Assembly (NCBI GenBank): GCA_902805845.1
Contig: CADCUI010000024.1
Span: 1-46,268, forward strand
Length of the DNA stretch: 46,268 bases
Source: an uncultured Nocardioidaceae bacterium
Lineage (GTDB): Bacteria > Actinomycetota > Actinomycetes > Propionibacteriales > Nocardioidaceae
Direction of reading: 5' to 3'
The first letter of the stretch is position 1. The number at the start of each line of letters is the position of its first letter. The translations under genes were made by a program, and so were the position numbers. Below are positions 42,576 through 46,268 of the stretch, piece after piece. Under the pieces are notes generated by a model. It was given only the letters and a program-made list of their open reading frames with translations. It ran no database searches and was not told where the DNA came from.

Positions 42576-42666
42576 GACCGCTCTCCCGATGTGGCCGCTG
42601 TGACGCTGGTGTGCCCCCTCGCCCCGGTGCTCCCCGGTGACAGGCACCGGCTCGGGCCCGGCGAGG

Positions 42667-43431
42667 TCACGGCATCGACCGAGCCTCGATCGAGCCCGCG
42701 CAGCACCCGTGGGCGCCGTCGTCGTCGCCACAGCAGCCGGGAGCGGCGCTCGACGTGGGTGAGCAACAGGCCTCGCCCCGCCAGGCCTGCAGCCCCTCCT
42801 TGACGGCGACACCAGCGATGACGAGACCTGCAAGGGGGTCGGCCCATGACCACCCCAGCGTGGCGTTCAGCAGCAACCCGAGGAGGAGGACGCCGGACAG
42901 GTAGGTGCACAGCAAGGTCTGGGTCGAGTCCGCGACGACGGCGTTCGAGCCGAGCCGTCGGCCGGTGCGACGCTGTGCCCAGGAGAGGAACGGCATGACG
43001 ACAAGGGAGGCGGTCGCCAGTCCGATCCCGATCGGGGACGAGTGGGGGTCGTGTCCCGTGAGGAACGCCCGGACCGACTCGATCGCGACGTAGCCGGCCA
43101 GTGCGAAGAACGACACCGCCATCAGGCGGAGTGCCTGGCGCTCGCGTTCCTCGGGGATCGCGTGACGGAACTGCCAGAGGACGATCAGCCCACTGGAGAC
43201 CTCGACCACCGAGTCGAGCCCGAACCCGACGAGGGCAACCGACCCGGCGGCGAGGCCGGCCCCGACCGCGATGATCGCTTCCACCACGTTGTAGGTGACC
43301 GAGGCGCCGGCCAGGAGCTGGGCTCGTCGGCCGAGCCGAGCTCGCTCATCAGCATCCTGCACCTTCGGATGGCGATGGCCGGTGACCTGCTCCGCGCTGC
43401 CGCGTCGACCTTCCGAGCGGTTGACGGTCAT
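42667..43431 (-). CDS. Cation diffusion facilitator with Cys-rich tail
   Basis: A 254-residue metal exporter. Six membrane helices can be traced from about residue 37 to 225. FGLDSVVEVSSGLIVLW and VVADSTQTLLCTYLS give the paired Asp/Ser-Asp metal site of the CDF family. The usual C-terminal cytosolic domain is absent; instead the last 30 residues carry three Cys-Cys pairs (ACCSPT, GCCGDDD, GCCAGS) and one His. ATG at 43431 overlaps the ArsR stop (ATGA). With the CmtR-like regulator upstream, Cd, Pb or Zn is the likely cargo. Confidence 0.88.
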   Translation of the reverse strand: MTVNRSEGRRGSAEQVTGHRHPKVQDADERARLGRRAQLLAGASVTYNVVEAIIAVGAGLAAGSVALVGFGLDSVVEVSSGLIVLWQFRHAIPEERERQALRLMAVSFFALAGYVAIESVRAFLTGHDPHSSPIGIGLATASLVVMPFLSWAQRRTGRRLGSNAVVADSTQTLLCTYLSGVLLLGLLLNATLGWSWADPLAGLVIAGVAVKEGLQAWRGEACCSPTSSAAPGCCGDDDGAHGCCAGSIEARSMP

Positions 43432-43814
43432 GCCTTGTCCCTCAGCGTTTCCGTGCCATAGGTGGGGCAGAGCGCGACGGCGTCGCCGGTGAGCTCCAGC
43501 AGATGCTCCGCAGCCGACCACACCCGCGCCAAGGCCTCAGGGTGCGTGAGCGCGAACATCGAGGCGCGCCCTTGAGGCCGGACCGAGACCAACCCGCACT
43601 CGCGCAGGCACGCCAGGTGCTTGGACACGGTGCTCTGCGCCAGGCCGAGGTGCTCGGTCAGGTCCACCACGCGGTGCTCGCCCAGCGCGAGGTGGCGCAG
43701 GATCACCAACCTGGACGGGTCACTGAACCCGTGGAAGAGCGCGCCAGCCGCCCGCAGCCCGTCCCCCTCGGCCGGCTCGACCGCTGCAACGCGGTTCGCT
43801 TTCGTCATCGTCAC
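43428..43814 (-). CDS. ArsR family metal-sensing repressor (CmtR-like)
   Basis: A 128-residue winged-helix repressor. The recognition region STVSKHLACLRECGLV (61-76) has Cys69 and Cys73 spaced as in CmtR of M. tuberculosis (Cys57, Cys61), and Cys116 (ALCPTYG) fits the third ligand (Cys102 there). CmtR senses Cd and Pb. The GTG at 43814 lies six bases after TAGCAT, a leaderless arrangement in which the repressor would cover its own start. It is coupled to the CDF exporter. Confidence 0.9.
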   Translation of the reverse strand: MTMTKANRVAAVEPAEGDGLRAAGALFHGFSDPSRLVILRHLALGEHRVVDLTEHLGLAQSTVSKHLACLRECGLVSVRPQGRASMFALTHPEALARVWSAAEHLLELTGDAVALCPTYGTETLRDKA

Positions 43815-43820
43815 GTAGCG

Positions 43821-43826
43821 ATGCTA
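43821..43826 (-). promoter_or_regulatory. Putative -10 box of the arsR-CDF operon
   Basis: Minus-strand TAGCAT, then six bases (CGCTAC), then the GTG at 43814. The region overlaps the end of soxG. ArsR proteins usually bind here to block RNA polymerase. Confidence 0.45.
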
Positions 43827-44495
43827 GACCGGTTGCCCTCTGGCAAATCGGAAGCCATCGACCTGGATGTCGAACTCGCGGCCGGCGTCGAGGATCGCAT
43901 CGAAGAGGTACTGCCCCACCGAGCGCTCGCAGTGCACCAGGTACGACCGCTCGGCCGAGCCCGAGCCCGTGCCCGTGCCCGCGCCCCGTTCGTCGTCGCG
44001 GACGACCTCGGCAGCCACCTTGGCCACCGAGCTGCGGAACGCCGTACCGTCCGGGGTCACGTCGTCGGACAAGTCGATCGCACACACCTTCGCCAGCACC
44101 CCCGCGGCATCGGCGCCGGTCAGGCGGACCAGCGCCCGCCCGTGTGTCATGTCGACGACCGAGACCCAGTCGTCGTCGGAGGTGTGAAGCCGGCTCGTCA
44201 CCGAGTCCAGACTCTGCGGCGGGCCGAGCAGCAGCCATTCCCCGGGACCCGAGCCGACGACCAGCGTTCCGTGGCTGTCGGTCAGGGCGTGTCCGAGCGG
44301 TACGCCGAGCCCGGCCGCGAGCCGGCCCTCGGCTCTGGCGTGCACGAGCACCTTGGTCAGCGGTGACCAGTCCGCCAGCCGGAGCCTGCCATGGGCGCGC
44401 CGCAGCGAGACCTCCCAGCCGTCGCGGACCTCGGTCGGAGGGGCGGGTCGGATCGGGCTGCGGGCCACAGGCATGTCGGGCACGATGTCAGGCAC
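43824..44495 (-). CDS. soxG: Sarcosine oxidase gamma subunit
   Basis: A 223-residue subunit of heterotetrameric sarcosine oxidase, which oxidises sarcosine to glycine and passes the one-carbon unit to folate. Typical features are GLGVPLGHALTDSHGTLVVGSGPGEWLLLGP, WVSVVDMTHGRALVRLTG, KVCAIDLSDD and the SYLVHCERSVGQYLFDAILDAG segment. The acidic/Gly run GAGTGTGSGSAER near residue 177 is a loop extension. GTG at 44495 overlaps the soxA stop by eight bases. It comes last in the usual soxBDAG order. Confidence 0.88.
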   Translation of the reverse strand: MPDIVPDMPVARSPIRPAPPTEVRDGWEVSLRRAHGRLRLADWSPLTKVLVHARAEGRLAAGLGVPLGHALTDSHGTLVVGSGPGEWLLLGPPQSLDSVTSRLHTSDDDWVSVVDMTHGRALVRLTGADAAGVLAKVCAIDLSDDVTPDGTAFRSSVAKVAAEVVRDDERGAGTGTGSGSAERSYLVHCERSVGQYLFDAILDAGREFDIQVDGFRFARGQPV

Positions 44496-46268
44496 GGAGT
44501 CGACGTCCTTCGGGATCGAAGTGCGCGGCCTCGGTGACGGTCGCCTCGAGCGGTCGGCCATCCTCGAGCAGGATCGTGACTCGCGACCCCACACGCGCCT
44601 CGCCGGCTTCGATGGCTGCCAGGCAGATGGAGCGCCCCAAGGTCGGTGACATCCGACTGCTGGTCACCCGGCCGACGATGTGCTTGCCGTCGCGCACGAT
44701 CTGGCTGGCTTCCGGGGGGACGACGCCGGCGTCGACGGGCTGCAGTCCCACCAGCCGCGTCGTTGCTCCGCGCTGCTGCTGGAACACCAGCTCGGGGCGA
44801 CCGACGAAGTCAGGCTTGTCCAGCCTCACCATGCCGTCCAGCCCCGCGTCGTAGGCCCGGGTGAGCCCGTCGGTGTCCTGCGCCACGATCAGATGACCCT
44901 TCTCGAGCCGAAGGATCCGCTGCGCCTCGACGCCGAAGGGACCGACTCCCAGGTCGCGGCCGGAGGCGAGCAGCGCCTCCCACACGTGCAGCCCGTACGA
45001 CGCCGGCACATGGATCTCGAAGCTCAGCTCCCCGGTGAAGCCGATCCGCAGCAGGACACAGTCCGCTACCCCGGCAACCGTTGCCTCCCGCGCCTGCATG
45101 TAGGGGAAGGCGTCCGCGGAGAGGTCCACTCCCTCCACGAGCCGGCTCAGCAGCTGTCGAGACTGCGGCCCGGCCACGTTGATGCTGGCGTAGTAGGTGG
45201 TGCGCGGGGTGATGTGGACGCGCCACGTGGGCTGCTCGGTCTGCAACCAGCTCTCGAGGTGCTCCCACACCGCAGCGGCGCCGGTGGAGGTGGTCGTCAT
45301 CAGGTAGTGGTCGTCCCCCAGCCGCGCGGTGACGCCGTCGTCCATGACCACGCCGTCCTCGGCGCACATGACGCCGTAGCGGACCGAGCCGATCGCCAGC
45401 TTGGACCACTTGTTGACGTAGACCGCGTTGAGCAGCTCGGGGACGTCGGGGCCACGAAGATCGAGCTTTCCCAGCGGCGTGACGTCGATGAGGCCGACTC
45501 GTTCGCGCACACGACGTACCTCTGCGGCGGGGTCCCCGTAGTGGTCCGGTCGGATCCACTGCCCGGCCACGAGTGGTCGCGCGCCCTCTTCTTGATGCCA
45601 GGCGTGCATCGGCGTGACCCGTACCGGTTCCAGCTTGCGACCGGCCAGCGCCCCCAACGTCACGGGCACGTACGGCGGGCGCCACACGGTGGTGCCGAGC
45701 TCTTCGATGCTGCGCCCGGTGGCCTCGGCCAGGACCGCGACGGTGTTCACCGTCTCGAGCTTGCCTTGTGCAGGACCCATGGTGGCTGTGGTGTACCGCT
45801 TCACCAGCTCGCTGGAGTCGTAGCCCTCTCGCGCGGCGTCGTAGATGTCCTTCGAGGAGACGTCCTCGGAGAAGTCGACCATGCCGTGCGTCGAGGCCCG
45901 GAACAGCGCCGGGTGCGGAGCTGCGGACAACGGACTGGGAAGGGACGCCGTGCCCGAACCCGCGCGGGCGGCCGCTGCCGCGCCGACTGCCCTGCCGTGC
46001 GCCACCAGCTCCTCGACGGTCCCGTCGCCCACGAGGCCGCCGGCGGCCAGGACGGTCTCCGGCAGGTCCTCGCTCGGCCGGAACCTCGCCGCGGAGGCGT
46101 CGTACCACGGCCGGTCGCCTGCCATGTTGAGCAGGGAAGTGGGCGCGGTCCAGCCGGTGGAGGTCACGAGCAGGTCGCAGTCGATCACCCGGCCGTCACC
46201 CAGCTCGACTCCGCTCACCCCACCACGGCCCAGCGCCCGGCGTACTTCCTCGCCCTCTCGAGCGTTCA
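44488..46268 (-). CDS. soxA: Sarcosine oxidase alpha subunit (3' part; cut by window edge)
   Basis: The C-terminal 593 residues of SoxA, open at the right edge of the window. The N-terminal FAD/NAD and small 2Fe-2S-like part lies outside. The first part has CDLLVTSTGWTAPTSLL from the pyridine-nucleotide domain. After EDVSSKDIYDAAREGYDSSELVKRYT comes the aminomethyltransferase (GcvT)-type domain: MHAWHQEEGARPLV, RRVRERVGLIDVTPLGKLDLRG, NAVYVNKWSKLAIGSVRYGVMC, NVAGPQSRQLL and GFTGELSFEIHVP, which binds tetrahydrofolate. No frameshift is seen. Confidence 0.93.
   Translation of the reverse strand, partial: NAREGEEVRRALGRGGVSGVELGDGRVIDCDLLVTSTGWTAPTSLLNMAGDRPWYDASAARFRPSEDLPETVLAAGGLVGDGTVEELVAHGRAVGAAAAARAGSGTASLPSPLSAAPHPALFRASTHGMVDFSEDVSSKDIYDAAREGYDSSELVKRYTTATMGPAQGKLETVNTVAVLAEATGRSIEELGTTVWRPPYVPVTLGALAGRKLEPVRVTPMHAWHQEEGARPLVAGQWIRPDHYGDPAAEVRRVRERVGLIDVTPLGKLDLRGPDVPELLNAVYVNKWSKLAIGSVRYGVMCAEDGVVMDDGVTARLGDDHYLMTTTSTGAAAVWEHLESWLQTEQPTWRVHITPRTTYYASINVAGPQSRQLLSRLVEGVDLSADAFPYMQAREATVAGVADCVLLRIGFTGELSFEIHVPASYGLHVWEALLASGRDLGVGPFGVEAQRILRLEKGHLIVAQDTDGLTRAYDAGLDGMVRLDKPDFVGRPELVFQQQRGATTRLVGLQPVDAGVVPPEASQIVRDGKHIVGRVTSSRMSPTLGRSICLAAIEAGEARVGSRVTILLEDGRPLEATVTEAAHFDPEGRRLRA

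Overview
The window is chromosomal DNA from a high-GC Gram-positive actinobacterium. GC is very high throughout, GTG starts are common, and stop/start overlaps of 1-4 bases are frequent. Lineage markers include a mycothiol gene (mshB), an F420-type luciferase-like oxidoreductase, a DUF3117 protein, a 7Fe ferredoxin next to dapC, and a gene order (dapC/fdxC, dapD, dapE, LOG, DivIVA-like, tag, DUF3117, O-methyltransferase, sigE, htrA, tatB, mrp, DUF1003, PRC/MgtE-N protein) that parallels the Rv1170-Rv1234 region of Mycobacterium tuberculosis. The absence of mycobacterial genes and the style of the proteins suggest Nocardioidaceae, probably Nocardioides; this is inference from memory of families, not a search.

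Layout. 1-166 is non-coding with short inverted repeats. 167-4027 (minus) holds a MaoC dehydratase, a glycosyltransferase, a DUF2332 protein and an acyl-CoA dehydrogenase. 4094-13948 is an accessory cell-surface block: three PAPS-type sulfotransferases, a second glycosyltransferase closely related to the one at 808-1710, two related exported endonuclease/exonuclease/phosphatase (EEP) proteins, an exported phospholipase-D-like protein, a LicD-methyltransferase fusion and a small coiled-coil protein. This is the best candidate for an undescribed system: assembly and phosphodiester/sulfate decoration of a surface glycan.

14004-25491 is the conserved core: envelope stress and protein export (sigE-htrA-tatB, with no anti-sigma gene visible), Mg-related PRC/MgtE-N/CBS protein and DUF1003, Mrp, O-methyltransferase, leucyl aminopeptidase operon, enoyl-CoA hydratase and tag. 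25488-31248 continues with LOG and the succinylase branch of diaminopimelate/lysine synthesis (dapE, dapD, dapC) with fdxC, plus a membrane-anchored lysozyme/VldE-like protein coupled to dapD. 31400-36626 holds a two-domain GNAT, a VanW protein, mshB, a NUDIX hydrolase and an unknown protein.

36646-43814 is mixed: a thioesterase remnant, an unknown protein, an LLM oxidoreductase, an HbhA-like protein with its XRE regulator, a chromate transporter, a SpoIIE-type phosphatase, and a CmtR-like ArsR/CDF metal-efflux pair. 43824-46268 is soxG and the 3' part of soxA (sarcosine oxidase), cut by the window edge.

Two non-gene signals stand out. One is a dispersed, about 21-22-base GC-rich repeat seen at four loci (769-810, 24558-24652, 27433-27520, 35516-35545), which directly supplies stop codons at some of them. 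The other is a recurring TAnnnT or similar -10 box exactly 6-7 bases before the start codon of several genes, which points to leaderless transcription. No tRNA, rRNA, CRISPR, insertion sequence or prophage gene was recognised.
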